In this document: piece by piece, positions 15,530 to 24,891 of the stretch | Position numbering within the stretch: the stretch's first letter is position 1 | How the letters are laid out: every line of letters begins with the position of its first letter | Assembly: GCF_008244685.1 (NCBI RefSeq) | Contig: NZ_VTFT01000001.1 | Location: 909,248 to 973,247, forward strand | From: Luteimonas viscosa | Lineage (GTDB): Bacteria; Pseudomonadota; Gammaproteobacteria; Xanthomonadales; Xanthomonadaceae | Length of the DNA stretch: 64,000 nucleotides | Direction of reading: 5' to 3' | Program-made: the position numbers and the translations under genes | Notes under the pieces: model-generated | Database searches by the model: none | What the model was told of the DNA's origin: nothing | What the model saw: the letters and a program-made list of their open reading frames with translations, nothing else

Positions 15530-17212
15530 TCAGGCTTCCCTGGCGAACGCTGCCAGCTGCTGCTGCACCGCCGTGCGCAGTTCCTCGATGGCGTAGGGCT
15601 TGCGCAGCACCGGGATGCCCAGTGCCACCGCTTCGCTTCCAGTGGACTCGGCGAAGCCGCTGGTCAGCAGCACCGGCAGTTCCGGCCGGCGGCGCCTGAG
15701 TTCCTTGGCCAGCTCGATGCCGTTGGTGTCGCCGGGCATCATGATGTCGGAGAACACGAGGTCGATCCTGCGACCGTCCGCCAGCGCGCCCAGCGCGGCC
15801 TTCGCGCTCATCGCGTGGACCACGTCGTAGCCGATCGCGCGCAGCATCTCCTCCACCAGGGTCGCCACCTCGGCATCGTCTTCCACCAGCAGGATGCGGT
15901 GGCCCGGCGCCGAGGCGGGGCCGTCGGTCGCCGCATCCCCGCCTGCCCTGGCCACGCCCTGGCGCGACCGCGGCAGCAGCAGTGTGATCGTGGTGCCCTG
16001 CCCGACCACCGAATCGATCGTCACCCGCCCGCCGGACTGCTTGGCGAAACCGTACACCTGCGCCAGACCGAGGCCGGAGCCCTTGCCCACGTCCTTGGTG
16101 GTGAAGAACGGTTCGAACGCGCGCTCGCGGATCTCGTCGGTCATCCCGGCACCGGTGTCGCGCACCGAAAGCCGCACGAACTCCCTGCCCGGTCCGGGAC
16201 CGTCGCCGCCCTTGACCACGTTGCGGCCGGCGATGGTGATCGAGCCGCTGCCGTTCATCGCGTCGCGCGCATTGACCGCGAGGTTGAGGATCACCAGCTC
16301 CAGTTCGCCCGGATCGACGAACACCGGCCACAGGCCCGCGGCGAGTTCCACCGCCACGTCGACGTCGCCGCGCAGGCTGCGGTCGAGCAGTTCGCTCATG
16401 TTGCCGATCAGTTCCGCCAGGTCCACCGTCTCCGAACGCAGCGCATGGCTGCGCGAGAAGGTCAGCAACTGGCGCGTGAGCGCGGCGCCGCGTTGCGTGG
16501 CCTGGCGCATGGCCGACATGAAGCGCGCGCGGCGCGCCGGGTCCTCGTGACGCTCCAGCATGTCCAGGCCCGCGGTCACCACCATCAGCAGGTTGTTGAA
16601 ATCGTGCGCCACGCCGCCGGTCAGCTGGCCCAGCGCCTCCATCTTCTGCGCATGGCGCAGCGACTGCTCCACGCGCACGCGTTCGGCCATCTCCTCGCGC
16701 AGCCGTTGGTTGACGTGGCGCAACTGCTCGGTGCGGTGCTCCACCTGCACCTCCAGGTTGGCGGCAGCGGCATCGCGCGCGTCCAGCAGCACGCGGATCT
16801 CCAGCTGCCGCCTGCGTGCGCGCAGAGCGGCCTGCAGCACGCTCACCAGGGTGATCGGCTGCACCGGCCGCTCGATCAGGGAGACGTTGCCCAGGCGCTC
16901 GATCATCTGCTGCCGCCAGGCCGCCACCTTGGGGTGGTCACGCAGGGTGGTGAGCATCACGAACGGCAGGTCGGACCAGGGCGGCTGGCGGCCCACCCAG
17001 TCCACCAGCGCTTCGGACTGCTGGCCGAACAGGCCCTCCTCGGCGACGAACACCGCCGCCGCGTCGTCCAGCCCCGCCAGCAGGCAGGCGTAGTCCGGGC
17101 AGATCCGGGTCTCCATTCCGCCACGATGCAGCAGGTCGGCCGCGGTGGTGGCGTCGCGCCCGGTGGGGGCGAAGACCAGGATGGTCTGGCCGTTGGCCTT
17201 ATCCCGTTGCAC
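15530..17212 (-). CDS. Hybrid histidine kinase with pseudo-receiver
   Basis: 560-residue cytoplasmic kinase. Residues about 10-130 have a receiver-like fold, but the phospho-acceptor position lacks Asp (VFVAEEG) and the conserved Lys is Arg (IERPVQP), so it is probably a sensor-like pseudo-receiver. A coiled coil (about 145-190) leads to the kinase core with His203 in [12 protein letters not shown], then N and G boxes ([22 protein letters not shown]). A canonical C-terminal receiver (about 445-560) has FSDIMMPG and LRKPYA. The GTG at 17212 overlaps the KaiC-like gene by 14 bp, so the two are coupled. It probably takes input from that ATPase. Confidence 0.9.
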   Translation of the reverse strand: MQRDKANGQTILVFAPTGRDATTAADLLHRGGMETRICPDYACLLAGLDDAAAVFVAEEGLFGQQSEALVDWVGRQPPWSDLPFVMLTTLRDHPKVAAWRQQMIERLGNVSLIERPVQPITLVSVLQAALRARRRQLEIRVLLDARDAAAANLEVQVEHRTEQLRHVNQRLREEMAERVRVEQSLRHAQKMEALGQLTGGVAHDFNNLLMVVTAGLDMLERHEDPARRARFMSAMRQATQRGAALTRQLLTFSRSHALRSETVDLAELIGNMSELLDRSLRGDVDVAVELAAGLWPVFVDPGELELVILNLAVNARDAMNGSGSITIAGRNVVKGGDGPGPGREFVRLSVRDTGAGMTDEIRERAFEPFFTTKDVGKGSGLGLAQVYGFAKQSGGRVTIDSVVGQGTTITLLLPRSRQGVARAGGDAATDGPASAPGHRILLVEDDAEVATLVEEMLRAIGYDVVHAMSAKAALGALADGRRIDLVFSDIMMPGDTNGIELAKELRRRRPELPVLLTSGFAESTGSEAVALGIPVLRKPYAIEELRTAVQQQLAAFAREA

Positions 17213-18713
17213 CGTAGTTCCGATCCAGCAGGGGTTCTTCGCTGCCGGTGTAGACGGGCGTTCCGGTAAGGATGCCGCTGAAATCCTTGAGCGGCGGACC
17301 CACGACCAGCCCGTTCCTGCCCAGCTGGAACTCGCGGATGGTCTGTTCGTGCCAGCCGCTGCGCTTCTTCACCACCGACAGCGCGCGCCGCACCTGGCCG
17401 GCGTGCTCGAAGTAGCGCAGCATCAGCACCGCATCGCTGAGGTAGCTGATGTCCAGTGGCGCCTCGATCGGTCCCACCAGCCCATGCTGGGCCAGCACCA
17501 GGATCGTCAGCACGCCCTGCTGCGCGAGATAGGTGAGCAGCTCGTGCATCTGCAGGATCAGGAAACGCCCGTCCGGCATCGCATTGAGATAGCCGTTGAG
17601 GCTGTCGATCAGCACCACGCGCACGCCGTCCCTTTCCACGCGCCGGCGCACGATGGCCGCGAATTCCCCCGGCGACATCTCGGCCGGGTCGATCTGCTGG
17701 AAGACGACCAGCCCCTGGTCGATCGCCGCCGACAGGTCGAGTCCCAGCGCCCGCGCCCGCGCCTCGATCGTGCCGCGCCCCTCGTCGAAGGCGAAGATCG
17801 CACTGCGCTCGCCCCGTTCGGCCGCCGCGATCGCGTAGGTCAGCGCCAGCGAGGATTTGCCCACGCCCGCGGAGCCGATGAACAGCGCATTGGTGCCGCG
17901 CTCCAGTCCACCGCCGAGCAGCTTGTCGAGCGCGGCATTGCCGCTGGGGGTGAATTCGCCGGAGAACTCGGTGTGGTGCTCGGAGGCGACCAGCCGCGGG
18001 TAGACGTCGATGCCGCCCTTGCAGATCCTGATGTCGTGGAAGCCGCCGCGGAACTCGATGCCGCGCATCTTCACCACGCGCAGGCGCCTGCGCTCGGCGC
18101 CGTAGTCGATCGCCAGTTGCTCCAGCAGGACCACGCCGTGCGAGATCGAATGCAGCTGCAGGTCGTTCTCCGCAGAGGTCATGTCGTCGAGCAGGACCAC
18201 GGTGCAGTTGCGGTTGGCGAAGAACTGCTTGAGCGCCAGCACCTGGCGCCGGTAGCGCAGCGAACTCTGGGCCAGCAGCCGCAGCTCCGACAGGCTGTCG
18301 ATCACCACCCGGCTGGGGTTCGAGGCGGTGACCCGGTCGAGGATCAGGCGGGTGGTTTCGCCGAGCTCGAGTTCGGCGGGGTGCAGCAGCGTGATTTCCT
18401 GGCTCTGGTCGAGCGTGGTCTCGGGCGGCACCAGTTCCACGATGTCCACGCCAGCCAGGTCCCAGTCGTGGCGGCGGGCCACCAGCTTCAGTTCGCGCTC
18501 GGTCTCGGACAGGGTGATGTACAGCACCCGCTCGCCCTGGCGCGCGCCCTCCAGCAGGAACTCCATTGCCAGCGTGGTCTTGCCCGCGCCGGGCCGGCCT
18601 TCGTAGAGGTACATGCGGTCGCGGTCGAGGCCGCCGCCGAGGATGCTGTCGAGCCCGCGGTTGCCGGTCGACACACGCTGGTTCTGGTTGTCCGAGCCGT
18701 CTGAAGGTGACAT
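17199..18713 (-). CDS. KaiC-like double-RecA ATPase
   Basis: 504-residue protein with two RecA/KaiC domains. Domain 1 has Walker A GRPGAGKT (39-46), catalytic glutamates in TLSETERE and Walker B RVVIDSLSE. Domain 2 has Walker A GSAGVGKSS (280-288), FDEGRGTIEARA and Walker B VVLIDSLNG. KaiC homologues outside cyanobacteria act with histidine kinases in stress signalling, and here a hybrid kinase gene overlaps the 3' end. The ATG at 18713 is chosen because AAAGGA lies 9 bp upstream; the ATG at 18722 touches that site. No kaiA or kaiB is present. Whether it autophosphorylates cannot be told from sequence. Confidence 0.92.
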   Translation of the reverse strand: MSPSDGSDNQNQRVSTGNRGLDSILGGGLDRDRMYLYEGRPGAGKTTLAMEFLLEGARQGERVLYITLSETERELKLVARRHDWDLAGVDIVELVPPETTLDQSQEITLLHPAELELGETTRLILDRVTASNPSRVVIDSLSELRLLAQSSLRYRRQVLALKQFFANRNCTVVLLDDMTSAENDLQLHSISHGVVLLEQLAIDYGAERRRLRVVKMRGIEFRGGFHDIRICKGGIDVYPRLVASEHHTEFSGEFTPSGNAALDKLLGGGLERGTNALFIGSAGVGKSSLALTYAIAAAERGERSAIFAFDEGRGTIEARARALGLDLSAAIDQGLVVFQQIDPAEMSPGEFAAIVRRRVERDGVRVVLIDSLNGYLNAMPDGRFLILQMHELLTYLAQQGVLTILVLAQHGLVGPIEAPLDISYLSDAVLMLRYFEHAGQVRRALSVVKKRSGWHEQTIREFQLGRNGLVVGPPLKDFSGILTGTPVYTGSEEPLLDRNYGATG

Positions 18714-19218
18714 GCAAACCATTCCTTTCGCTTCGACTCGGGCGGCGATCCAGCAGCGTCGCCGGGCGGCACGGTGTCGCAGGGTGGCCCGCTCTCCCGC
18801 GGGCTGTGTGCCTGCCGCCCGGCGAGCCGAATCGGGCGGCGTGTGGGTACAGGTTCGTGTACGCGATCGACTATGAATGGGCCTGCGTGAAAGCCGCATT
18901 GAGCGCGTCGCGCCGCCTCAGCAGGGGTTCACGCCGCTGACGCAACACGGGTCCACTCGCGTTGGTTTTCATCCGCTCTTCACGAATTCTTTGTTGCATT
19001 CGTTCTCTTGCCGGAGGCGGTAGAGCCTGCTTGCAGCGCCCGCCACGCATCCGGCTGCGGCGGCAGCCATGCGCTCGCGGACACCGGGCATCGGAGACAG
19101 CGTTTATGCAGCTGAATCGGGCCCGTACGCGTTTTCACGACGCCGTGGCGAGCAGCGGCCCACTCTTCATGCCCATCGGTTCGCAGCGCATCGGAGCACA
19201 GTCGTGGACGTCAACTCC
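18714..19218. other. Divergent intergenic region
   Basis: About 500 bp between the kaiC-like gene and the plus-strand hypothetical gene. It should contain both promoters. An AT-richer patch occurs at 18960-19000, the likeliest promoter zone, but no confident -35/-10 pair is seen. No gene is supported. Confidence 0.35.
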
Positions 19219-19800
19219 ATGGAAGAATCCTTCATCCGCGTCCATCGGGACCACGATTCCCGTTCGCCCGAACTTTCCGATTCCGCCGCCGTCGACACCG
19301 GGCCTGCCACCGATACGGCGACCCCCGGGGCGGCGACGTGGTCGCTGCATGAGTCCGTCCCTGCCGGCCATGATGCGGACACCCAGGACATCCGGATCGA
19401 CCGCACCGACGCGTTCGTCATCCGGCAGGCCCGCATCGCGTCGCCGGCCGACGACGTCGCCGACGCCGTGCATGCATCCACGCTCCTGGACGACTGCGTG
19501 TCCGAATTCACCCGTCGCCTCCAGGCCTGCATGGCGCTGACCGACGACGAACACTTCCGGACGCGGGTTCTCGCCGACATCCAGGCGCTGAAGACGCGTT
19601 GCCGGCCCGAGGACGCCTTCCGTTTCGAGCTCAAGGCCGCCCGCGTACTCGCGGAGTTCGGGTTCACCGCGTGGCCGCTGGCATCCGACACGCTGGCGCC
19701 CTCGCAGGCGCACGGGATGGCGCCCGTCGTCGACGCACCGGCGACCGGGGACGACGCGGCTCCGCAACCGGATCCGCAGACCGGCGCCCGGGCGGTCTGA
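19219..19800 (+). CDS. Hypothetical acidic protein
   Basis: 193-residue soluble protein. The N-terminal half is low-complexity and rich in Asp, Ala and Thr. The middle (about 85-150) is helical with CVSEFTRRLQACMALTDDEHF and RPEDAFRFELKAARVLAEFG, and the tail is disordered and acidic. No known domain recognised. The ATG at 19219 is preferred; an in-frame GTG lies at 19204 and more distant ATG starts run into low-quality sequence. It stands alone between the KaiC-like locus and a lipoprotein gene. Function unknown. Confidence 0.55.
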   Translation: MEESFIRVHRDHDSRSPELSDSAAVDTGPATDTATPGAATWSLHESVPAGHDADTQDIRIDRTDAFVIRQARIASPADDVADAVHASTLLDDCVSEFTRRLQACMALTDDEHFRTRVLADIQALKTRCRPEDAFRFELKAARVLAEFGFTAWPLASDTLAPSQAHGMAPVVDAPATGDDAAPQPDPQTGARAV

Positions 19801-19876
19801 CGGGGATTGCGTGGGACTCCGCGGCGCTCTGCGCCACGGCGACAGCCTGTTCACGCGACAACGTCCATAAGGCCGC

Positions 19877-20356
19877 ATGGCCGGATTCACCCCGCTCTTC
19901 GCACCCGCACTCGCGACCCTGTTCGCGCTGTCGGCGTGCGACCGCTATCCGCGCGATGCCGACGACCTCACCGCGCAGGCGGCCGACGCCGGCATGCGCG
20001 TCGGCGCCAGCCACGACCCGCCCTACGTGCAGGTGTCGGCAGACGGCGGCGTCACCGGCGTGGAAGCCGAACTGGTCCGGCGCTTCGCCGATGCGCACGG
20101 CTATCGCGTGACCTGGGTGCCGGGCGGCCACGACGCGCTGATGCGCGATCTCGAACGCACCCGGCTGCACGCGGTGATCGGCGGCCACCATCGCAAGTCG
20201 CCGTGGAAGCCGAAGGTGGGCTGGTCGCGACCGCTGCACCAGCGCGCCACGGAAGATGCGCCGCTGCCGGAGCGGCAGATCGCGCTGCCGCCAGGCCAGT
20301 CGCAATGGCACCTCGCCTTCGACCGCCACCTCGTCCGGCACGAGGGCGCGCAATGA
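19877..20356 (+). CDS. Single-lobe solute-binding-like lipoprotein
   Basis: 159-residue predicted lipoprotein. It has a signal peptide with lipobox LSAC (Cys about residue 21), then a segment matching the first lobe of family 3 solute-binding proteins (MRVGASHDPPYVQV, GVEAELVRRFADAHGY, LHAVIGGHHR). Full binding proteins are about 250-280 residues with two lobes; here the second lobe is missing, so ligand binding may be lost or the protein acts as a partner. The stop overlaps the ATG of the CDF-type transporter, so the two are co-translated. A role with the transporter is inference. Confidence 0.75.
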   Translation: MAGFTPLFAPALATLFALSACDRYPRDADDLTAQAADAGMRVGASHDPPYVQVSADGGVTGVEAELVRRFADAHGYRVTWVPGGHDALMRDLERTRLHAVIGGHHRKSPWKPKVGWSRPLHQRATEDAPLPERQIALPPGQSQWHLAFDRHLVRHEGAQ

Positions 20357-21297
20357 GCATCGCCAGGCGCCCACCGTCCCGCGCACTGCCGGCGGAACAG
20401 CAGCACGCCCTGCGTCGCGCCGAACGCCTGTGCGGATGGACGCTGCTGTGGATGTCGCTGGTCTCGGCGTTGATGTACTTCGCGATGGGCGGTTCGCAGG
20501 CGATGAAGACCGCGCTGATCGAGGACCTGCTGAGCCTGGTGCCGCCGATCGCCTTCCTGGTCGCCAGCCGCTTCCGCCGCAAGGGCGTGGACCACGAGTA
20601 CATCACCGGCCGCGAGCGCGCGTTCGACGTGAACTTCCTGATCTCCGCGGTCGCGCTCACCGGCGTGGGGCTTGCGCTGGTGTACGACGGCCTGCACACC
20701 CTGCTCAGCGCCACGCGCCCGGTGGTGGGCACCGTGGTGGTGGCCGGGCACGTGGTCTGGCAGGGATGGGTGATGATGGCCGCGCTGGCGGTGTCCGCGG
20801 TGCCGCCGATCATCCTCGGCCACAAGAAGCTCGCGCTGGCGAAACAGCTCTCGCTCAAGCCGCTGCACACCGACGCCGACATGGGCAAGGCCGACTGGAT
20901 GACCGCGGCCGCCGGCATCGTCGGCGTCGCCGGTATCGGCTTCGGCCTGTGGTGGGCGGATGCCGCCGCCGCGCTGGTGATCGCCGGCAGCATCCTCCAC
21001 GACGGCGTGAGCAACCTGCGCGGCGCGGTACGCGACCTGCATGATGCCCGCCCGCAGCAACTCGACCGCAGCGACCCCGATCCGCTGCCCGCCCGCCTGT
21101 GTCGGGAGATCGCCGCCCTGCCCTGGATGGAAGGCTGCGGCGTGCGCCTGCACGAGGAGGGCTTCCACCTCTCGGGCATCGTGCTGCTGGGCAACCGCAA
21201 CCTCACCGCGGCGCAGGTGGAAGAGGTCCGCGCGATCGCGCATGCCATCGACTGGCGGCTCGACCAGATCGACGTTTCGCTCGACACCCCGGCGTAG
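20353..21297 (+). CDS. Cation diffusion facilitator-family transporter
   Basis: 314-residue membrane protein of the cation diffusion facilitator type. Six helices run from about residue 30 to 220, followed by a cytoplasmic ferredoxin-like domain (about 225-310). The second helix carries TALIEDLLSLVPPIAF, and the fifth-helix region has LHTDADMGKADWM, the positions of the metal-site acidic and His residues. The pattern differs from zinc exporters with HxxxD/DxxxD, so metal choice (possibly Fe or Mn) is open. The ATG at 20353 overlaps the stop of the lipoprotein gene by ATGA. Confidence 0.85.
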   Translation: MSIARRPPSRALPAEQQHALRRAERLCGWTLLWMSLVSALMYFAMGGSQAMKTALIEDLLSLVPPIAFLVASRFRRKGVDHEYITGRERAFDVNFLISAVALTGVGLALVYDGLHTLLSATRPVVGTVVVAGHVVWQGWVMMAALAVSAVPPIILGHKKLALAKQLSLKPLHTDADMGKADWMTAAAGIVGVAGIGFGLWWADAAAALVIAGSILHDGVSNLRGAVRDLHDARPQQLDRSDPDPLPARLCREIAALPWMEGCGVRLHEEGFHLSGIVLLGNRNLTAAQVEEVRAIAHAIDWRLDQIDVSLDTPA

Positions 21298-21457
21298 TCG
21301 CGACATCGCGACGTCGCCGTCGTATCGCGCGAACCGCCCGGTGACCGCCGTTTCCCTCGCATCCTCGCCCACCGTATCGCCAGGAAGCTGGCGCGCTTCG
21401 ACCGACGCTCGCTGCACTGCCCGGCTTTCGCCTGCGGCTTCCCTTGCCTCCCGCCCC

Positions 21458-21766
21458 CTACAACCGCTCCACCGCACTGGCGCGTATCAGCACCTCGTCC
21501 TGCCGGAACCGCTGCTCGAGCGCCTCGCGGTAGGTCGCCCACCAGCCATGGTCGACATGCGGCGCCATCACCTCGAACAGCACCACCTCGTCGCGCTGCA
21601 CCGCGCCGCCGTCGTCTTCCCATGCGCCCACCGCGGGCGCCCGCAGGAAGGCGGTGACGCCGCCGAAGCGGTCTGTGAGCTCGCCGCGGACGGTGTCGTA
21701 CAGATTCTTGGGGAAGGCCTCGCCCTCGTTGTCGTACAGCGGAAGGAACAGCTGGATCAGGTGCAT
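21458..21766 (-). CDS. Conserved hypothetical protein
   Basis: 102-residue soluble alpha/beta protein (MHLIQLFLPLYD start, FPKNLYDTVRGELTDRFGG, then a WEDDGG loop and VVLFEVMAPHVDHGWW). The shape resembles small ferredoxin-like proteins of unknown function. The ATG at 21766 fits the conserved start, and longer in-frame starts add basic low-complexity sequence. It lies downstream of the DUF2254 gene on the same strand, 130 bp apart. No function assigned. Confidence 0.7.
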   Translation of the reverse strand: MHLIQLFLPLYDNEGEAFPKNLYDTVRGELTDRFGGVTAFLRAPAVGAWEDDGGAVQRDEVVLFEVMAPHVDHGWWATYREALEQRFRQDEVLIRASAVERL

Positions 21767-21896
21767 GGGGGTGCCCACTCGGTCGCGGATCGGCGCCCGC
21801 ACACCATGGCATGCGGCGCGTGCGCGCAGTGTTGCGACGGCCCCCTTCTGCGGCTTCCGCGCGCGCCGCATGGCGCGCGATGGCGGTGGCGACTGT

Positions 21897-23222
21897 CTAG
21901 CCGCCGGCCAGGTGTGCGTCGCCCGCCAGTTGCGCTTCGATCCGTTGCCGCGCGTCGCTGCACGAGGCGGTACGCCGCGCCACCTCCGCCACCATCTCGC
22001 GCTTGTGGTCGAGCAGCCGCCGCCGCCGCGGCGAACCGGTCACGCGCCTGGCCTGCGCGATCGCCCGCAGCATCTGCAGCAGCATGGTGGTGTTGCCGTG
22101 CGCGTTCTCCAGGATCTGGTCGAAGGTCAGCCCCAGCAGGCGTTCGAACCCGGGACCCGCCGGCAGCACGCGCAGGATGTCGCCGTCGCGCATCGGGCGC
22201 GGTTCGATGTGGCGCCCGGCGAGGCGGCGCAGGATCAACGACAGGTAGTCGAGGCTGGTCGCCGCGGTGGTGGTGTCGTTGATGGCGGGCGACAGCGCCT
22301 TGAGCGCCACGTCGACCAGCTGGCGGATGCCGAAGGCCACGTCCTGCTCGATGGTGCGGTAGGAATCGATGGCGAACAGGCCCGCAAGGCGACGCATCGC
22401 CTGCGCATCGGGCGGGCGCTGCGCGCCGATGCTGGCGACGGCGAGATCCGGGCCGGCGAAATCGCCGAGGTGGCATTCCATGCGTACCACCACGTCGTGC
22501 TCGCGGGCGAATTCCAGCAGCGCCTGGTACTGCACGCGCTCGACATACCCCATGTGCGTGGCGTGCACCGGGTACCAGTGCAGGCCGCCGCCGGCATCTC
22601 GATCCAGTGGTGTTTCTTCTCCCACCAGCGCATCGGGGAAGACGGTGTCGATCGTGTCCAGGGTGTCGACGGCGATGCCATGGGTGATCGCGCCCGACTG
22701 GATGGACGCGGCCACGTGGTGGATGAAGAACACCAGGAACGCCACCGCCACCAGCGCCAGCAGCAGGCCGGCGGTGGCGGCGACCAGCGGCACGAAGCCC
22801 TCCGCATCGCCATCGCTGCCGGTGATGGTTCGCATCACGCACAGGCAGTAGGCGAACACGCCGAGGAACACGCCCAGCACCACCTGGTTGCCGCGGTCGC
22901 GCATGAAGTTGCGCAGCACGCGCGAGGTGTATTGCGTGGACGTCTGGGCGAGCGCGACGATGGTGATCGAGAACACCACGCCCGCCACCGTGACCATGGA
23001 ACCCGCGACGGTGGCCATCAGCTCGCGGGCGCCGTCGGCGCCGACCGCGAACATCCACGGCCAGTATTCGCCCGGCGCGCTGCCGAGCCGGTGGTCGAGC
23101 GCCACCAGCCCCAGCGCCAGGACGATCGACGCCAGCACGATGCATGCGGGCAGGAACCAGAAGCTCGACCGCAGGCTGATCGCCAGCTTGCTCAGGGTGG
23201 CGCTGGACAGGCGTGTGGGCAC
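21897..23222 (-). CDS. DUF2254 membrane protein
   Basis: 441-residue inner-membrane protein of the DUF2254 family. Four hydrophobic helices occupy the N-terminal half (SSFWFLPACIVLASIVLAL, VTVAGVVFSITIVALAQ, VLGVFLGVFAYCLCV, GLLLALVAVAFLVFFIHH). The family core follows, including IDTVFPD, ALSPAINDTTTA and the soluble C-terminal part. Function unknown, though sometimes suggested to be channel-like. The GTG at 23222 has GGAG 5 bp upstream and is preferred over the ATG at 23243. It is downstream of the HD-domain gene. Confidence 0.88.
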   Translation of the reverse strand: MPTRLSSATLSKLAISLRSSFWFLPACIVLASIVLALGLVALDHRLGSAPGEYWPWMFAVGADGARELMATVAGSMVTVAGVVFSITIVALAQTSTQYTSRVLRNFMRDRGNQVVLGVFLGVFAYCLCVMRTITGSDGDAEGFVPLVAATAGLLLALVAVAFLVFFIHHVAASIQSGAITHGIAVDTLDTIDTVFPDALVGEETPLDRDAGGGLHWYPVHATHMGYVERVQYQALLEFAREHDVVVRMECHLGDFAGPDLAVASIGAQRPPDAQAMRRLAGLFAIDSYRTIEQDVAFGIRQLVDVALKALSPAINDTTTAATSLDYLSLILRRLAGRHIEPRPMRDGDILRVLPAGPGFERLLGLTFDQILENAHGNTTMLLQMLRAIAQARRVTGSPRRRRLLDHKREMVAEVARRTASCSDARQRIEAQLAGDAHLAGG

Positions 23223-23402
23223 GGGATCTCCTCGAAGGCACATGGAGGGTCGCGGGGCGGCCGTGCAGGGAACGCGAAGCGGGGGCGCACGCCCCCGTCG
23301 GCAAGCGCGCGTGCGCGGGCGCGCGGCGCGGCGCCGCGGCAAGTCGATGACGGAACGACCGCAGCGCATGCCCGCGGGCGGGAAGACCCTCGCGGGTGCG
23401 GC

Positions 23403-24038
23403 CTAGCGCGCCAGGTGCAGGCCGAAGTCCTCGCTGGCGCCAGCGCCGGTCGCGGCTGGATGGCCCAGGGGCGCGGGCCCCAGGGCATGGGCCGCATCGA
23501 ACAGCGCCTCCAGCCCGGCGTGGGTACCGCGCAGGCGATCGACCACGGCCGCGGCCCAGTCGAAGTATTCGCGGCGGCGGTAGGCGGGCCAGTCGGCCGG
23601 CGGAAACTCGGCGAGGTCGCGCAGGTTGGCGATCTTGTCCGCCAGTTTGATCAGACGGGCGCCATGCGGCACCTGCGCGGCGTGCTCGACCTGCAGGCGC
23701 TTGCGCTCGGCCCTGGGCAGCGTCTTGTCGTCGGAGACGGCCTCCACCAGGCGCAGCACGGCGTCGCCGAAGCGCCGACGCAGCGTATCGCGGCCTTCGC
23801 CGCGACTGGCCTGGCCGTCGTCGCCACAGCAGTCTTCCAGGTAGTCGTGCAGGGCCGCGGCACAGAGCACCTCGGCATCGTCGATACCCGCCTCGACGGC
23901 GAGGATCCGGACCAGGGCGACCGGGTGGTTGATATACGGCGTGGCATCGACGTCCCTGCGTCGCTGCGCTCGATGGGCGTGCGCGGCGAACGCGATGGCG
24001 TCGACGACGCGGGCGAGTGGTGCGTGGTGTCCGGTCAT
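23403..24038 (-). CDS. HD-domain protein, MESH1/ppGpp hydrolase-like
   Basis: 211-residue soluble HD-superfamily phosphohydrolase resembling small alarmone hydrolases (MESH1). Motifs: YINHPVALVRIL, the HD pair in ALHDYLED (about residues 63-70), where relatives have LHDTVED, and KLADKIANLRD. These form the Mn-binding pocket that removes pyrophosphate from (p)ppGpp. No synthetase domain is present. If active, it would lower ppGpp locally, fitting the surrounding stress genes. The DYLED variant could alter activity. The ATG at 24038 is the first sensible start. Confidence 0.82.
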   Translation of the reverse strand: MTGHHAPLARVVDAIAFAAHAHRAQRRRDVDATPYINHPVALVRILAVEAGIDDAEVLCAAALHDYLEDCCGDDGQASRGEGRDTLRRRFGDAVLRLVEAVSDDKTLPRAERKRLQVEHAAQVPHGARLIKLADKIANLRDLAEFPPADWPAYRRREYFDWAAAVVDRLRGTHAGLEALFDAAHALGPAPLGHPAATGAGASEDFGLHLAR

Positions 24039-24259
24039 CGAGGAGCCTTGTGGTCCGAGCCCAGAATGCCCGGGCAGTGTCGCAGGAGGAGAGACGGCGG
24101 GCGCCTGCCGGGCGCGGGCCCCGCATGGCCTCGCAGCGGAGCGCCTGTCTGAACAACGACGGGCCCCTGTTCATCCTGCTGGCGCCCGGGTGGCGCTAGA
24201 TTTGCTTTGCCACAGGGGGCGAGCCCGCCTGTCGTGGTCCGCATCCGCATGGAGTTCCC

Positions 24260-24508
24260 GTGTCGTTTTCCCTCTTCGAGTGCCAGGACGGCACGCTCAT
24301 CGTCGTGCCCCGGGGCCTCACGCCGCCGCTCGCCGCGTACAAGGCGCATGGCGAGTTCGTGCACCTAAGCGACGAGTGCCAGCACCTGTACGACACCGCG
24401 CTCTGGGACGAGATCTCCCGGGAAGTCGATCGCACGCTCTACAAGGTCGTGCAGCCGGAGGTGGCGCTGCGCATCTTCGACGTGCCGGACCGGCAGCGGA
24501 CGGACTGA
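24260..24508 (+). CDS. Small hypothetical protein
   Basis: 82-residue soluble protein (FSLFECQDGTLIVVPRGL, then AYKAHGEFVHLSDECQHLYDTALW). The GTG at 24260 has GGAG 5 bp upstream, which supports translation. No family recognised. It may be single-transcribed between the HD-domain gene and the stress-gene group on the other strand. Confidence 0.6.
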   Translation: MSFSLFECQDGTLIVVPRGLTPPLAAYKAHGEFVHLSDECQHLYDTALWDEISREVDRTLYKVVQPEVALRIFDVPDRQRTD

Positions 24509-24554
24509 TCGCCGCGTCCCGCGCAGACCACGCTGGCGGCGTGGCGGATGCCCG

Positions 24555-24788
24555 CTAGGACTTCCTGCGCTGGTCGCCCCGGTCTCCCTGCCCGGCCGGC
24601 ACCGTGGTCTTCGCCGACTTGCGCACATCCTGCGACAACGACCTGCCCACATCGTCGCTTTCCTTGATGCGCCCGTTCTCGTCGCGACGGATATAGCGCT
24701 TGTCGCCGTTGGGCGCGATCAGTTCGCGCTTGGCTGCCGACGACGTCGACCTGCCGCCCTTGCCTGCACCGCTGCTCTTCATGGCCAT
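24555..24788 (-). CDS. Small basic conserved hypothetical protein
   Basis: 77-residue hydrophilic protein, with a Ser/Gly/Lys-rich start (SSGAGKGGRSTSSAAKR) then LIAPNGDKRYIRRDENGRI. Similar short proteins are common near DUF892 and other general-stress genes in proteobacteria, but the role is unknown. The ATG at 24788 has GGAG 8 bp upstream; a second ATG lies 6 bp further in. A perfect terminator hairpin separates it from the DUF892 gene upstream. Confidence 0.7.
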   Translation of the reverse strand: MAMKSSGAGKGGRSTSSAAKRELIAPNGDKRYIRRDENGRIKESDDVGRSLSQDVRKSAKTTVPAGQGDRGDQRRKS

Positions 24789-24818
24789 CGGGGAAACTCC
24801 CTGAGTGATCCGGAGAAA

Positions 24819-24840
24819 GGGCGCCCCCTGAGGGGCGCCC
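24819..24840 (-). terminator. Rho-independent terminator after the DUF892 gene
   Basis: Perfect 9-bp stem GGGCGCCCC/GGGGCGCCC with a 4-nt loop. On the minus strand it is followed by TTTCTCC. It lies about 50 bp past the stop of the gene at 24892-25398. Confidence 0.7.
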
Positions 24841-24891
24841 GTTGGGCCCGGCGCGCCGGCGGGTGCCGGCGATGCGACGGGCCTGGCGCGA

